A stretch of DNA of 64,000 nt from Zymobacter palmae. GTDB lineage: Bacteria; Pseudomonadota; Gammaproteobacteria; Pseudomonadales; Halomonadaceae. Below the pieces are notes generated by a model. It was not told where the DNA came from. It ran no database searches and was given only the letters and a program-made list of their open reading frames with translations. Of the stretch, positions 10,141 through 23,549 are shown one piece after another; positions within the stretch are counted from its first letter, which is position 1, and every line of letters begins with the position of its first letter. The stretch covers positions 1,956,035 through 2,020,034 of the forward strand of contig NZ_AP018933.1 in assembly GCF_003610015.1 (NCBI RefSeq), given 5' to 3'. A program made the translations under genes and the position numbers.

Positions 10141-12738
10141 ATGACTTCAAACGCGACACGCCAGCATACGCCAATGATGGCACAGTACCTGAAGATCAAA
10201 CGAGAACATCCCGACGTTCTGCTGTTCTATCGCATGGGGGATTTCTATGAGCTGTTCTTCGATGATGCCAAACGGGCAGCCGAACTGCTGGATATTACCC
10301 TGACCGCTCGCGGTCAATCGGCAGGCAACCCCATTCCAATGGCTGGCGTGCCCTACCACAGCGTAGAATCCTATCTGGCTCGCCTAGTTCGCCTTGGCGT
10401 TTCCGTTGCCATCTGCGAACAGATCGGCGACCCAGCGACCAGCAAGGGCCCTGTCGAACGCAAGGTCGTTCGCATTGTGACCCCGGGCACGCTGCACGAT
10501 GAAGCACTGCTGGATGCGCGGCGCGACAACCTGCTGGTCGCTTTGTGCTGCCACCCTAAACCGCGCACACACGAACCGCAGTGGGGTATCGCTTGGCTGG
10601 AAGTGGCCAGTGGCCGTTTCGGTGCTCTCGAAGTGGACGGCGACGGAGAAATGCTGGCCGAGCTGCAGCGCCTATCGCCTGCCGAGCTGCTGGTCCCTGA
10701 ATCGCTGACACTGCCGGAGTCGATCGACGGTATGCCAGGCCTGCGTCACATGAGCGACTGGCACTTCGATCACGACACCGCTCACCGCCTTGTCTGCGAT
10801 CAGCTCAAGGTCAATGCATTGGACGGCTTCGGTGCGGGACACTTCGTTCATGGCGTCTGTGCGGCAGGGGCTCTGCTGAACTATGCACGCGATACTCAGC
10901 GCGCAGCGTTGCCGCACGTCAATGCACTCGAAATAGAACAACGCAACGATGCGGTCGTCATTGATGCTGCCAGCCGGCGCAATCTTGAGATAGATACCAA
11001 TCTATCAGGCACGGCGGACAATACGCTCGCCAGCGTACTCGACTCGACACTGACCGCCATGGGGGCTCGTAAACTGCGCCGCTGGCTCAATCGCCCCCTT
11101 CGTCAGCAGCAACAGGTCCATGCTCGCCAGCAGGCCGTGCAGCGTCTGATTGACAGCGATCTGCTGACAGAGCTGAGCACTCCGATGAAGCAGATCGGCG
11201 ACGTCGAGCGCATTCTGGCCCGTGTAGCACTGCGCAGCGCGCGTCCTCGCGACTTGGCCCGCCTACGTGACGCCCTCGTGGCACTGCCCGAAGTAGCGGC
11301 GCTACTGAAGCCCATTCCCGATGGCAGCCTACTGGACACTCTGCGCAAGCACATCATTGCGTACCCGCAGTTACAGGACACACTAACGCGCGCTATCATC
11401 GACACCCCGCCCGCCGTGATACGTGACGGGGGCGTCATCAAAGAAGGCTTCGACAAGGAGCTGGACGAGCTGCGTGATCTGCACGAACATGCCGGCGACT
11501 ACCTCGTGCGACTCGAAACCCGAGAGCGCGAGCGTACCGGCCTGTCCAACCTCAAGGTGGGCTACAACCGCGTTCACGGCTACTTCATTGAGCTCCCACG
11601 CAGTCAGGCACAGAGTGCTCCCGTCGAATATATCCGCCGCCAAACGCTCAAGAATGCCGAGCGCTTCATCATTCCCGAACTGAAAGAGTTTGAGGACAAG
11701 GTGCTTTCAGCCCGCGCCCGCGCGCTGGCCCGCGAAAAGCTGCTGTATGAAGAGCTGCTCGATACGCTCAACGCTTATCTGAATCTGCTGTCGGCAACAG
11801 GACAGGCCCTGGCCAGCCTTGACGTATTGATGAGCTTTGCCGAGCGTGCAATCGCACTCGATATGACCTGCCCAACGCTGTCTACAGCCCCCGGCATCGA
11901 CATCCGAGATGGACGCCATCCGGTCGTCGAACATGTCTCATCGCACCCCTTCGTACCCAACGATCTGCGTTTTGACGATACCCTGCGCATGCACGTCATT
12001 ACTGGCCCCAACATGGGGGGTAAATCGACGTTCATGCGCCAGAATGCTCTGATCGTGCTGATGGCCTATACTGGCAGCTTCGTACCTGCAAGCCATGCCA
12101 TCATCGGCCCTATCGACCGCATCTTCACCCGTATCGGCTCGTCAGATGACCTTGCCGGAGGCCGCTCGACCTTCATGGTCGAAATGACCGAAACGGCCAA
12201 CATTCTTCACAATGCCACAGAATACAGTTTGGTATTGATGGATGAAATCGGTCGCGGCACCAGTACGTTCGATGGCCTATCGCTGGCGTGGGCATCTGCC
12301 GAAGCGCTGGCTCAGCGACGCGCATTCACCCTGTTCGCGACGCACTACTTTGAAATGACTGCGCTGGAGCAGCAGATCACCGGTGTTGGCAACCTGCACC
12401 TGACCGCCACTGAACACGACGAAGGAATCGCCTTCATGCACCGCGTCGAACCCGGCCCGGCAAGCCAGAGCTACGGTCTTCAGGTCGCTCAGCTCGCAGG
12501 CGTTCCACGCAGCGTCATCGAGCGAGCACGCTTCCGGCTGGCGCAGCTGGAAAGCGGTTCTGGTTTACCCGCCGCAACAACAACGGCTATGCATGTACAA
12601 GAGCCCACGCCTCAGCAGAATGACCTCTTCACAGCAGAGCCCCATCCTGCTGTGATCGCGCTGACGGAACTGGACGTGGACGATCTGACCCCACGCCAAG
12701 CACTGGACGCGCTCTATGCGCTCAAGGCACGGCTATAA
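10141..12738 (+). CDS. mutS: DNA mismatch repair protein MutS
   Basis: Recognises mismatches and small loops and starts methyl-directed repair. The 865-residue protein has the mismatch-wedging Phe-x-Glu motif in MGDFYELF (F35-Y36-E37), connector, lever ([12 protein letters not shown]) and clamp domains, then the ABC-type ATPase with Walker [10 protein letters not shown] near residue 622, [21 protein letters not shown] and the [10 protein letters not shown] switch. The C-terminal tail [16 protein letters not shown] is the conserved tetramerisation helix region. It diverges from pncC across about 260 bases and precedes fdxA. Confidence 0.97.
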   Translation: MTSNATRQHTPMMAQYLKIKREHPDVLLFYRMGDFYELFFDDAKRAAELLDITLTARGQSAGNPIPMAGVPYHSVESYLARLVRLGVSVAICEQIGDPATSKGPVERKVVRIVTPGTLHDEALLDARRDNLLVALCCHPKPRTHEPQWGIAWLEVASGRFGALEVDGDGEMLAELQRLSPAELLVPESLTLPESIDGMPGLRHMSDWHFDHDTAHRLVCDQLKVNALDGFGAGHFVHGVCAAGALLNYARDTQRAALPHVNALEIEQRNDAVVIDAASRRNLEIDTNLSGTADNTLASVLDSTLTAMGARKLRRWLNRPLRQQQQVHARQQAVQRLIDSDLLTELSTPMKQIGDVERILARVALRSARPRDLARLRDALVALPEVAALLKPIPDGSLLDTLRKHIIAYPQLQDTLTRAIIDTPPAVIRDGGVIKEGFDKELDELRDLHEHAGDYLVRLETRERERTGLSNLKVGYNRVHGYFIELPRSQAQSAPVEYIRRQTLKNAERFIIPELKEFEDKVLSARARALAREKLLYEELLDTLNAYLNLLSATGQALASLDVLMSFAERAIALDMTCPTLSTAPGIDIRDGRHPVVEHVSSHPFVPNDLRFDDTLRMHVITGPNMGGKSTFMRQNALIVLMAYTGSFVPASHAIIGPIDRIFTRIGSSDDLAGGRSTFMVEMTETANILHNATEYSLVLMDEIGRGTSTFDGLSLAWASAEALAQRRAFTLFATHYFEMTALEQQITGVGNLHLTATEHDEGIAFMHRVEPGPASQSYGLQVAQLAGVPRSVIERARFRLAQLESGSGLPAATTTAMHVQEPTPQQNDLFTAEPHPAVIALTELDVDDLTPRQALDALYALKARL

Positions 12739-12763
12739 AGAACTCCCTATAGCCAAATATGAA

Positions 12764-12798
12764 GGTCGCTCGGCATGCTCGAGAGTAGCGGAGCGACC
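12764..12798 (+). terminator. possible terminator hairpin after mutS
   Basis: GGTCGCTC (12764-12771) pairs perfectly with GAGCGACC (12791-12798) 26 bases after the mutS stop. Only GTTTAGG follows, so it is a weak intrinsic terminator or an mRNA-stabilising stem. Confidence 0.45.
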
Positions 12799-12893
12799 GT
12801 TTAGGAACAGAGATACCCGCTTCTGGGCGTATCCTGCATATGCAAATATGGACAGCTCTGACTGATTCCCGTCAGAGCACAAGGACCGTCATC

Positions 12894-13217
12894 ATGGCAT
12901 TTGTAGTTACTGAAAACTGTATTCGCTGCAAGTACACGGACTGCGTTGAAGTCTGCCCGGTAGACTGCTTCCGCGAAGGGCCGAACTTCCTAGTCATTCA
13001 TCCTGATGAATGCATCGACTGCGCACTGTGTGAACCAGAGTGCCCTGCCAAGGCGATCTTCTCGGAAGATGAAGTGCCCGAAGACCAGCAATCCTTCATT
13101 GCGCTGAACGGCGAGCTGGCCGAAATATGGCCCAGCATCACCGAGCGCCGCGATCCGCTGGCAGACGCAGCGCAGTGGGACGGTAAACCCGACAAGCTGC
13201 AATATCTGGAACGTTAA
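12894..13217 (+). CDS. fdxA: seven-iron ferredoxin FdxA
   Basis: Low-potential electron carrier with one [3Fe-4S] and one [4Fe-4S] cluster. The 107-residue protein has nine cysteines at residues 9, 12, 17, 21, 25, 40, 43, 46 and 50, matching the spacing of Azotobacter-type ferredoxin I shifted by one (motifs [13 protein letters not shown] and [12 protein letters not shown]). The C-terminal region with [15 protein letters not shown] is typical of the family. The ATG at 12894 follows AAGGA; the longer upstream frame is not homologous. fdxA next to mutS is a common arrangement in Pseudomonas-type genomes. Confidence 0.95.
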   Translation: MAFVVTENCIRCKYTDCVEVCPVDCFREGPNFLVIHPDECIDCALCEPECPAKAIFSEDEVPEDQQSFIALNGELAEIWPSITERRDPLADAAQWDGKPDKLQYLER

Positions 13218-13531
13218 GGCTTTTCCAAGTGCGCATTTCGGCTCTACCGACGTGTGCACTTGCCTCCCCCGTTTTCTCTCGTAAGCCAAACAGCCCGCCG
13301 TGTCCGCTATAAAAAAGCAGCTTCAACATGCCTGCTTGAAAGCCCCCAGAAGAAAAAGCACATATACAACCAATCCAAACGTACGCAGCCCCAAACAAGA
13401 CAGGCACGCATTCAATGCCTTATCAAATCAATAAGCACAGGCAAGAAGATAGGCAACGCCCACGCTGCCCTACTGACGCCTGACGCCATTCATCACAACC
13501 GTTATCTGCACGCCCTTACTATACATTCAAC
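13218..13531. other. intergenic stretch between fdxA and the second heptamer array
   Basis: About 310 bases without a credible gene. It contains an A-rich tract near 13310 and a short inverted repeat (AAGCAG at 13315 with CTGCTT at 13332). No promoter or RNA gene was recognised. Confidence 0.4.
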
Positions 13532-13762
13532 TTGGCTGTTGGCTGTTGGCTGTTGGCTGTTGGCTGTTGGCTGTTGGCTGTTGGCTGTTGGCTGTTGGCT
13601 GTTGGCAGGTGGCAGGTGGCAGGTGGCAGGTGGCAGGTGGCAGGTGGCAGGTGGCAGGTGGCAGGTGGCAGGTGGCAGGTGGCAGGTGGCAGGTGGCAGG
13701 TGGCAGGTGGCAGGTGGCAGGTGGCAGGTGGCAGGTGGCAGGTGGCAGGTGGCAGGTGGCAC
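13532..13762. repeat. composite heptanucleotide array: (TTGGCTG)10, one TTGGCAG, (GTGGCAG)21
   Basis: Ten perfect copies of TTGGCTG (13532-13601) pass without losing register through a single hybrid TTGGCAG (13602-13608) into 21 perfect copies of GTGGCAG (13609-13755), ending with GTGGCAC. The array lies between the convergent fdxA and eno genes, just beyond the eno terminator. It contains no stop in most frames, so apparent proteins on both strands (WQVAGGR or LPPATCH cycles) are artefacts. The two blocks differ at two of seven positions. Confidence 0.97.
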
Positions 13763-13802
13763 AGAATCTCACCTTTATTTATTTCTGCAAAGTCCATAAC
13801 GC

Positions 13803-13836
13803 AAAACCCCGCCTTCCCAAAGGGAAGACGGGGTTC
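13803..13836 (-). terminator. eno terminator
   Basis: On the minus strand a 14-base arm at 13822-13835 pairs with 13805-13818 (one wobble), with a three-base loop, followed by TTTT. It lies about 58 bases after the eno stop and just before the heptamer array. Confidence 0.85.
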
Positions 13837-13893
13837 ATTACAACTGTCGTGCCAGACTTAGCGGCAGCTAGCCACCACTACGCCTGTAGCAGC

Positions 13894-15201
<1,308 letters not shown>

Positions 15202-15429
15202 TCATGATTCATACACGGCCCGAGGGCCGCAAGGTTGACTAACGCCTCGTACGCCAGCGGCGTGCGCGACGCAATGAAATTGGCAGGGCTGTCTATTCGA
15301 CGACACTCACCCGCCCAAGACCATGATCTTACTATGGCCTTACCTTAGCGGGGATGATACCCCCAAACACCTCGGAAGCGCTACGTCGCGACGACTGACC
15401 GCACGCATCGCAGCACTTCAATAGTTCGA

Positions 15430-18111
<2,682 letters not shown>

Positions 18112-18290
18112 TCAGGCCTGCCGGATAGGCTGTTACCGATGACGACCACCGGTAGCGAATGCGGGCCTTGGATGGGGCATCAGAATAACAGAAACGCTAG
18201 CGGTGCTCAATTCATGGAATAGCGCAAAATAGCCCTACCGCCATAATGCACCATTGCATGTCGGCCCGCTTGCCACGTCACAGGCCGGAC

Positions 18291-18300
18291 AGTGTACACT
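18291..18300. promoter_or_regulatory. perfect palindrome AGTGTACACT upstream of the PnuC-like gene
   Basis: A 10-bp perfect palindrome lies about 115 bases before the ATG at 18416, in the divergent region between pyrG and the PnuC-like gene. It is a plausible repressor half-site pair, but no known regulator was matched. Confidence 0.3.
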
Positions 18301-18346
18301 TAGCGTTTTGCTTGGACACGCACGGCACAGCGCCTTATGCCGCCAA

Positions 18347-18369
18347 GCGGGTGCGCTCAGCGCACCCGC
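18347..18369 (+). promoter_or_regulatory. strong 5' hairpin ahead of the PnuC-like gene
   Basis: GCGGGTGCGC (18347-18356) and GCGCACCCGC (18360-18369) form a perfect 10-bp GC-rich stem with a TCA loop, about 46 bases before the start codon and not followed by a T-tract. It may be a leader structure acting on translation or mRNA stability. Confidence 0.45.
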
Positions 18370-18415
18370 ACCTTACCTTGCGACGATGCGCCTCCCTTTC
18401 ACGAGATTTACATAG

Positions 18416-19192
18416 ATGACGTTCAAACCCTTGCTTCACCGGCTAGTCAATTCCCCCTATCTGGATCTCATTGGCGTTACGATCGTCGTCGCGGGCAGCC
18501 TATCGCTGCATTACCACTTGGATCGCGTGACCCACACCCTGTCTCTGCTCGGCTGCGTTTCGATCCTCTCGACCTCAATGTCGCTGATGTCGACGCGTTT
18601 GGTGTCTCGTCAAAAGAACCTCGGCAACGTCATCGGCGTATTCACGGCGCTGTCGAGCGCCGTCATCGACTTCCTGCTGGGCATCCGCTCTGCGTGGCTG
18701 ACCTACCCTATTTCGATGCTAGCCAACCTGCTGGCGGCACTGAAGTGGCAGCGTGGCGTCAAGGTACGCAGTTATGACACGCTCTACTGGATCATCCTCA
18801 TGGCAAGCATGCTGCTAGGGGCGTTGCTGACCTGGCTGGGAGCGCGCCTTGCCAGCACAGACACCTTCAACAACATCGTCGCATGGTGTGGCCTGCAGCC
18901 CTCTGGACCAATCACAATGTCGACCAGTCTGTTCGTAACGACTTCGCTCATCACCGGCTTTGCCTTCGTCAGCAATACGGCCAATATCCTCAAGTATGAA
19001 GAGACATGGCTGACGTGGATGTGCTACAACCTCACACGCTTGTTTCAATCGCTGCTGACGCTCAACATCGCCAACGCCATCAAATACATCTTCTATATAT
19101 TCAACGCGGTCATCACCTTTATCGACTGGCGTCTGAGCAGAGCGCCGTCATCGGCAGTGCAGGAGCACACGCCACATGACCCGCAACACTGA
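18416..19192 (+). CDS. PnuC-family-like membrane transporter (tentative)
   Basis: The 258-residue hydrophobic protein has about seven membrane segments. The segment KNLGNVIGVFTALSS followed by LLGIRSAWLTYPISM, and the C-terminal arrangement around WLTWMCYNLTRLFQSLL and an aromatic helix ending FIDWRLSR, resemble the PnuC vitamin-transporter fold (nicotinamide riboside and related substrates). The match is to topology and motif spacing rather than a diagnostic signature, and the substrate cannot be read from the sequence. NAD-salvage genes pncC, pncB and pncA occur elsewhere in the window but are not linked to it. A strong hairpin precedes the gene. Confidence 0.5.
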   Translation: MTFKPLLHRLVNSPYLDLIGVTIVVAGSLSLHYHLDRVTHTLSLLGCVSILSTSMSLMSTRLVSRQKNLGNVIGVFTALSSAVIDFLLGIRSAWLTYPISMLANLLAALKWQRGVKVRSYDTLYWIILMASMLLGALLTWLGARLASTDTFNNIVAWCGLQPSGPITMSTSLFVTTSLITGFAFVSNTANILKYEETWLTWMCYNLTRLFQSLLTLNIANAIKYIFYIFNAVITFIDWRLSRAPSSAVQEHTPHDPQH

Positions 19193-19255
19193 CGGCATTT
19201 CGCAGCGTTCGAAGGCACCCATACGCACTACCTCACCATCCTCTCAGGGGAAGCT

Positions 19256-20638
19256 ATGCTGAGTCGTCTGAGCCTCAAACTGTTCGTGACTATTCTGATG
19301 GTCAATGTGCTGATCAGCGGCGTGATCTACTTCTCCGTAGCACGCAGCATCGACCAAGGCTTCATTGAATACATCAAGCGCGGCCAGCAGCAGCAAATCG
19401 AGGCGCTCAGCAACGTAGTCATCGACCGCTGGGAGCGCAACGGCCGCAACTGGCGTTGGCTCTACGATAAGCGCGCTTGGGGGCAGGTACTGTCCTCCTC
19501 GCTGGAAACGCTCGACGAAGCCTCTAACGAAGCCGCCATTGCCACACCTTTTTCTGATCCTCGCCAATTCATTCTGCTGGACATCACGGGCGACCGTCTG
19601 GCCGGCGCTCAGGTCGATTCCGTGCCACTGTTGCGCGCCCCGATTCGCGGCCATGACGGCACGCTGATTGCCATTTTGGGCTACCGTGCGCCCGAACGCG
19701 TTCTTTCCACGCTGGATCGTTTCTTCCTCAACAACCAGTTGCGTAACCTCGCCATCATCCTGCTGGCGCTACTGCCGGCCTCATTGATTCTTGCGGCAGG
19801 GCTAGCACTGTGGTTAGGGCGCCGCGCTCGCGTGATGGCCTTGGCCGCGCAGGCGCTGACGCTGGGCGACTACTGCGTACGCCTACCGACCCACGGGCAG
19901 GACGAACTATCGCGCCTCTCCAATGATATCAACACGCTGGCACGCACACTGGAACACAACCGTGAGGCGCGCCAGCGCTGGGGCGCAGACATTGCGCATG
20001 AGCTGCGCACACCACTGGCTGTCATGCGCGGCGAGCTTGAGGCGATGCAGGACGGCGTACGCCCTATGAACGCCAAGAACCTGCATTCACTGAGCCAAGA
20101 AGTCGAACTGCTCAATCGCCTAATCGACGACCTACGCTTATTGGCTCAGTCCGACACCCACACACTGGATGCCCCATTCGAGCACCTCAACCTGAGCGAG
20201 CAGCTGGCAACACAGATGGAAGAGCGCCGCTATTCGGTAGAGAAAGCAGGCCTGACCCTGACCACCGACATTGCGCCCAATGCCTATATCGAAGGAGCGC
20301 CTTATCGCCTGCGCCAACTGTGGCGCAACCTACTCGACAATGCCATTGCTTACACCGATGCACCGGGCGAGATTCATGTATCCCTTACTCTTAAGGCAAA
20401 AGAAGTCGTCGTCGTGTGGCAGGATTCTCCGCCCGGAGTTCCCGAAGACATGCTGGAACGCCTAACCGAGCGCCTGTTCCGCCTCGAAGCGTCGCGCAAC
20501 CGCCGCAGTGGTGGCAGTGGCCTGGGGCTATCGATCGTGCGTGCACTGGTATCGCTGCACAACGGAACGCTTCAGCCCTCCACCTCACCTTTAGGTGGGC
20601 TAATGTGGACCATTCGCTTGCCTAGAGCGCGGCATTAG
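19256..20638 (+). CDS. baeS: envelope-stress sensor histidine kinase BaeS
   Basis: Inner-membrane kinase that senses envelope damage and phosphorylates BaeR. The 460-residue protein has a first membrane helix at about residues 8-28, a periplasmic domain opening with GFIEYIKRGQQQQI (as in Escherichia coli BaeS), a second helix near 165-188 and a HAMP region. The H-box is DIAHELRTPLAV (H248), followed by MRGELEAMQDGVR, the N-box LWRNLLDNAIAYTD, G1 QDSPPGVP and G2 GGSGLGLSIV. GGGGAAG precedes the ATG. baeR follows on the same strand after an unusually long 225-base gap. Confidence 0.88.
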   Translation: MLSRLSLKLFVTILMVNVLISGVIYFSVARSIDQGFIEYIKRGQQQQIEALSNVVIDRWERNGRNWRWLYDKRAWGQVLSSSLETLDEASNEAAIATPFSDPRQFILLDITGDRLAGAQVDSVPLLRAPIRGHDGTLIAILGYRAPERVLSTLDRFFLNNQLRNLAIILLALLPASLILAAGLALWLGRRARVMALAAQALTLGDYCVRLPTHGQDELSRLSNDINTLARTLEHNREARQRWGADIAHELRTPLAVMRGELEAMQDGVRPMNAKNLHSLSQEVELLNRLIDDLRLLAQSDTHTLDAPFEHLNLSEQLATQMEERRYSVEKAGLTLTTDIAPNAYIEGAPYRLRQLWRNLLDNAIAYTDAPGEIHVSLTLKAKEVVVVWQDSPPGVPEDMLERLTERLFRLEASRNRRSGGSGLGLSIVRALVSLHNGTLQPSTSPLGGLMWTIRLPRARH

Positions 20639-20863
20639 GATTCAATCGGTAACAATTCGTTGAACCATTCCAGTGGGATACAGTCAATATGCTGTTATCC
20701 CAGCTGATTCATCGCGTGATCCCGATCATGCATTTTCGATCTGCAGCATGATTACGGAAAGAAAAAAGGTATTCGGGCCAATGTCGTGCTGTCGCGGGCT
20801 GCGCTACGGCCACCGAGGCAGCGATCACGCGAGGCCCAATCATCACAGTAGCGAGGAATACGC

Positions 20864-21553
20864 GTGAGCCACATACTCATCGTTGAAGACGAGCCTAAGA
20901 TTGCCGAGCTGATTGCCGATTACCTGCACAGCAACAGCTACACCACGACCCATATCGACCATGGCGATCAGGTACTTCCCTGGCTTGAAGACAACCGTCC
21001 CGACTTGGTGCTGCTGGATGTCATGCTGCCCGGTATGGACGGACTGGCGCTGTGCCGCGAAATCCGCCAGCGCTCCGAACACATCGGGATCATCATGCTG
21101 ACAGCACGCGTCGAAGAGATCGACCGTTTGCTCGGCCTGGAGATCGGTGCCGACGACTACATCTGTAAACCGTTCAGCCCCCGTGAAGTACTGGCCCGCA
21201 CTAAGGCCCTGCTGCGCCGCATTTCTCAGATCACGCCCCCCGACGCCGAAGATGATGCCTCATGCCCGCTGGTACTCGACCACACCGGTTGGCGCGCACT
21301 GGCCAACGGTAAGGACCTTGGCCTGACTGCCATCGAATTCCAGCTGCTGAGCGTTATGATGCAGACACCGGGACGCATCTATTCCCGCGAACAATTGATG
21401 GAACAGATGTATCGCGACCATCGCATTGTGTCCGAGCGCACCGTGGACAGCCACATTAAGAAACTGCGCAAAAAGATCGCCGATGTATGGCCGGATCGCG
21501 ACATCATTCATTCCGTTTACGGCGTAGGCTACAAATACAGCCCCGACGAATGA
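20864..21553 (+). CDS. baeR: response regulator BaeR
   Basis: OmpR-family transcription factor activated by BaeS; in relatives it induces multidrug exporters and periplasmic chaperones. The 229-residue protein starts at a GTG with GAGGAA five bases upstream. The receiver domain has the acidic pair D9-E10, phosphoacceptor D52 in LLDVMLPGMDGL, and the BaeR-typical IDRLLGLEIGADDYICKPFS. The winged-helix domain includes LTAIEFQLLSVMM, RTVDSHIKKLRKK and VYGVGYKYS. No mdtABC exporter genes are adjacent in this window. Confidence 0.9.
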   Translation: MSHILIVEDEPKIAELIADYLHSNSYTTTHIDHGDQVLPWLEDNRPDLVLLDVMLPGMDGLALCREIRQRSEHIGIIMLTARVEEIDRLLGLEIGADDYICKPFSPREVLARTKALLRRISQITPPDAEDDASCPLVLDHTGWRALANGKDLGLTAIEFQLLSVMMQTPGRIYSREQLMEQMYRDHRIVSERTVDSHIKKLRKKIADVWPDRDIIHSVYGVGYKYSPDE

Positions 21554-21569
21554 CCCGCATATTGGTATG

Positions 21570-21624
21570 AAGAAAGGTGCCTTTGCCTCAGACACATGAG
21601 CTGACCAAAGGCACCTTTCTTTAC
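21570..21624 (+). terminator. long-stem terminator after baeR
   Basis: Two 16-base arms (21570-21585 and 21606-21621) are perfectly complementary, with an internal small stem in the loop, and the second arm ends in TTTCTTT. The position 16 bases past the baeR stop supports a terminator role. Confidence 0.65.
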
Positions 21625-21933
21625 GCTTCACCTTTGCCTCCCTCACGCAGCTACCCTAGCCGCAACTCGATCATCACTCGACTGACACCTTCTTCTTTGT
21701 CATTACCCGCCCAAGATACACACGAAACAGCGCTTATTTCCTGCGACTCAAGCAGACCTTGCTCTTAGGCAATCCTCACTACACGCTTTTGCACTATGCC
21801 ACGCGATTTGCAATGAAGTTTCCCACTTAGGGTGTCGACAACCCTTTGCGGATCATTACACTTGTAGCGCGATGGATGCTCACCGGCTAGCGAGCATCAC
21901 GATTCTCCGAACCTTTTGTCACAAGGCAAACGC
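21625..21933. other. baeR-mscS intergenic region
   Basis: About 310 bases with no credible coding frame or RNA gene. It should hold the mscS promoter, but no strong -10/-35 pair stands out. Confidence 0.4.
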
Positions 21934-22740
21934 ATGAACCTCAGCAATTTCAGCATCGACGGCAGCTCTATGGAAACGCTGCTGCACTACGGGTTTCAGC
22001 TCGTAACGGCTGTCATCACACTGGCCATTGGGTGGTGGATCATCGGTATGATCACGCGTGGCATTCAACGCCTGATGAACATCCGTAGCATCGACCCGAC
22101 TCTGCAAGGTTTCGTGACCAGCGTGCTCGGCATTGCCCTCAAGATCATGCTGATCATCAGCGTGGCCTCCATGGTTGGCATCGCCACCACCTCTTTCGTT
22201 GCCGTACTGGGTGCAGCGAGCTTGGCGGTCGGTATGGCACTTCAAGGCAGCTTGGGCAACTTCGCCGGCGGCGTCATGATCCTGCTGTTCCGTCCGTTCA
22301 AGGTCGGCGACAATATTGTGGCTTCTGGCGTAGAAGGCGCCGTACAGCGCATCGACATCTTCCACACCATCCTGCGCACTACGGACAACCGCATCATCTA
22401 CGTTCCGAACGGCACACTGTCCAATCAGGTGGTCACCAATACGTCTCATGAAGCACGCCGCCGTACGGCCATCAGCGTCCTGATCGACTACGAAGACGAT
22501 ATCGACAAAGCACGCGAGATCATGCTGCAGCTGGCACGCGAAGAAGAACGTGTCCTGAAGGAACCGGCACCGTCCGTGTTCGTTGCCGCATTGAACGATG
22601 CCAACGTCAAGCTGACACTGCTGGTATGGAGTAAAACCAGCGACGCCAGCAATATGTCGCCGGTCTTCTCTGAAGCCGTCGTCAAGGCACTGCGCGCCGC
22701 CGGCTTCCGCCTGGGCGTGAATACACGCAACAGTCTCTGA
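21934..22740 (+). CDS. mscS: small-conductance mechanosensitive channel MscS
   Basis: Inner-membrane tension-gated channel that releases solutes on hypo-osmotic shock. From the ATG at 21934 (AAGG seven bases upstream) the protein has 268 residues; a TTG six codons earlier is less likely. Two N-terminal helices precede the pore helix LGAASLAVGMALQGSLGNFAGG with its Gly/Ala packing pattern, then MILLFRPFKVGDNI opens the cytoplasmic vestibule, followed by VPNGTLSNQVVTN. Length and pattern match compact Escherichia coli-type MscS. A strong terminator follows, so it is probably monocistronic. Confidence 0.93.
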   Translation: MNLSNFSIDGSSMETLLHYGFQLVTAVITLAIGWWIIGMITRGIQRLMNIRSIDPTLQGFVTSVLGIALKIMLIISVASMVGIATTSFVAVLGAASLAVGMALQGSLGNFAGGVMILLFRPFKVGDNIVASGVEGAVQRIDIFHTILRTTDNRIIYVPNGTLSNQVVTNTSHEARRRTAISVLIDYEDDIDKAREIMLQLAREEERVLKEPAPSVFVAALNDANVKLTLLVWSKTSDASNMSPVFSEAVVKALRAAGFRLGVNTRNSL

Positions 22741-22758
22741 TCAGACTCGCAGCATCCT

Positions 22759-22807
22759 GAGCGGGGCGTTCCACATCGGTTGTAATGTGGAACGCCCCGC
22801 TCTTTTA
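22759..22807 (+). terminator. mscS terminator
   Basis: A perfect 16-bp stem (22761-22776 with 22785-22800) is followed by TCTTTTATT, 20 bases after the mscS stop. Confidence 0.88.
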
Positions 22808-23029
22808 TTACCCGTTCAATGACGTTAGCGTCAAAATCCATTGGAACTGCACGGAATATCCCCTTTTCGACGTTTTATCACGTTTGCCAATCGCCGCCCT
22901 TCACGCCACAATGACGCCCCTCCAATGCCGTAATATATTCATTACGTTACAACCGCATCGCACTCGAACCAGGCGCGGCAAACACGGCCTTGCCTCTTCT
23001 TGCTGCGACAGCGCAAAGGGATTTTATTC

Positions 23030-23425
23030 ATGTCCGCTGCTTACACATTGCTTCGTCGCACCTGCATCGTCCTGCCCATGCTGCTAAGCTTGGCAGCTTG
23101 CAGCCATGACACACCGCCTACGAAGGCTCAGGTACAGCAGGCCATGGAGAATAGCGCCAATGACTTCGTTCAGCAGGCCTACCTAGATGCCCTTCAGGCG
23201 CACGACCTTGCCAGCGTTCGCAATATCATCAGCCAAACAGACTATGCCATTACGGTGACGGACGTAGCGAAATGTGTAGCCGACAACACCGAAGAAGACA
23301 CCAGCTCGCACTGGCAGTGCCATGTCAAAGGCGATATCACACTGAACGGCCACCATTACCCCATTGACCATGACATCGACTTCTACCACAACCTTGATGA
23401 ACGTACGTGGCAGATGAACCGCTAG
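23030..23425 (+). CDS. putative lipoprotein of unknown function
   Basis: A 131-residue secreted protein with a signal peptide (MSAAYTLLRR, then a hydrophobic core) ending in the lipobox LSLAAC with the lipidated Cys at residue 24. The mature part is hydrophilic, with a helical start KAQVQQAMENSANDFVQQAYLDALQAH cut here into shorter motifs such as QQAYLDAL, two further cysteines (CVADN and WQCHVKG) that could form a disulfide, and a beta-rich tail. No family was recognised. AAAGGG lies nine bases before the ATG. It precedes blc on the same strand by 124 bases. Confidence 0.7.
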   Translation: MSAAYTLLRRTCIVLPMLLSLAACSHDTPPTKAQVQQAMENSANDFVQQAYLDALQAHDLASVRNIISQTDYAITVTDVAKCVADNTEEDTSSHWQCHVKGDITLNGHHYPIDHDIDFYHNLDERTWQMNR

Positions 23426-23549
23426 ACACTTTTTCGCCCCCATCTTTACAGCGACAGGCCAAATCACTACATGACGCGTCTGTCGCTGCGCCCCATTCCT
23501 CGGCTACGCTACTCCTGTGTACTCATGCCTTGTCACACAGGAGCTGCTC

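Noticed and set aside
13532-13762. Possible CRISPR or REP element
   Set aside because: The unit is seven bases with no spacers or dyad symmetry; it is a simple minisatellite.
18291-18415. Known riboswitch ahead of the PnuC-like gene
   Set aside because: The leader lacks the conserved cores of TPP and preQ1 riboswitches and the NAD+-II (pnuC) motif; only a simple hairpin and a palindrome are visible.
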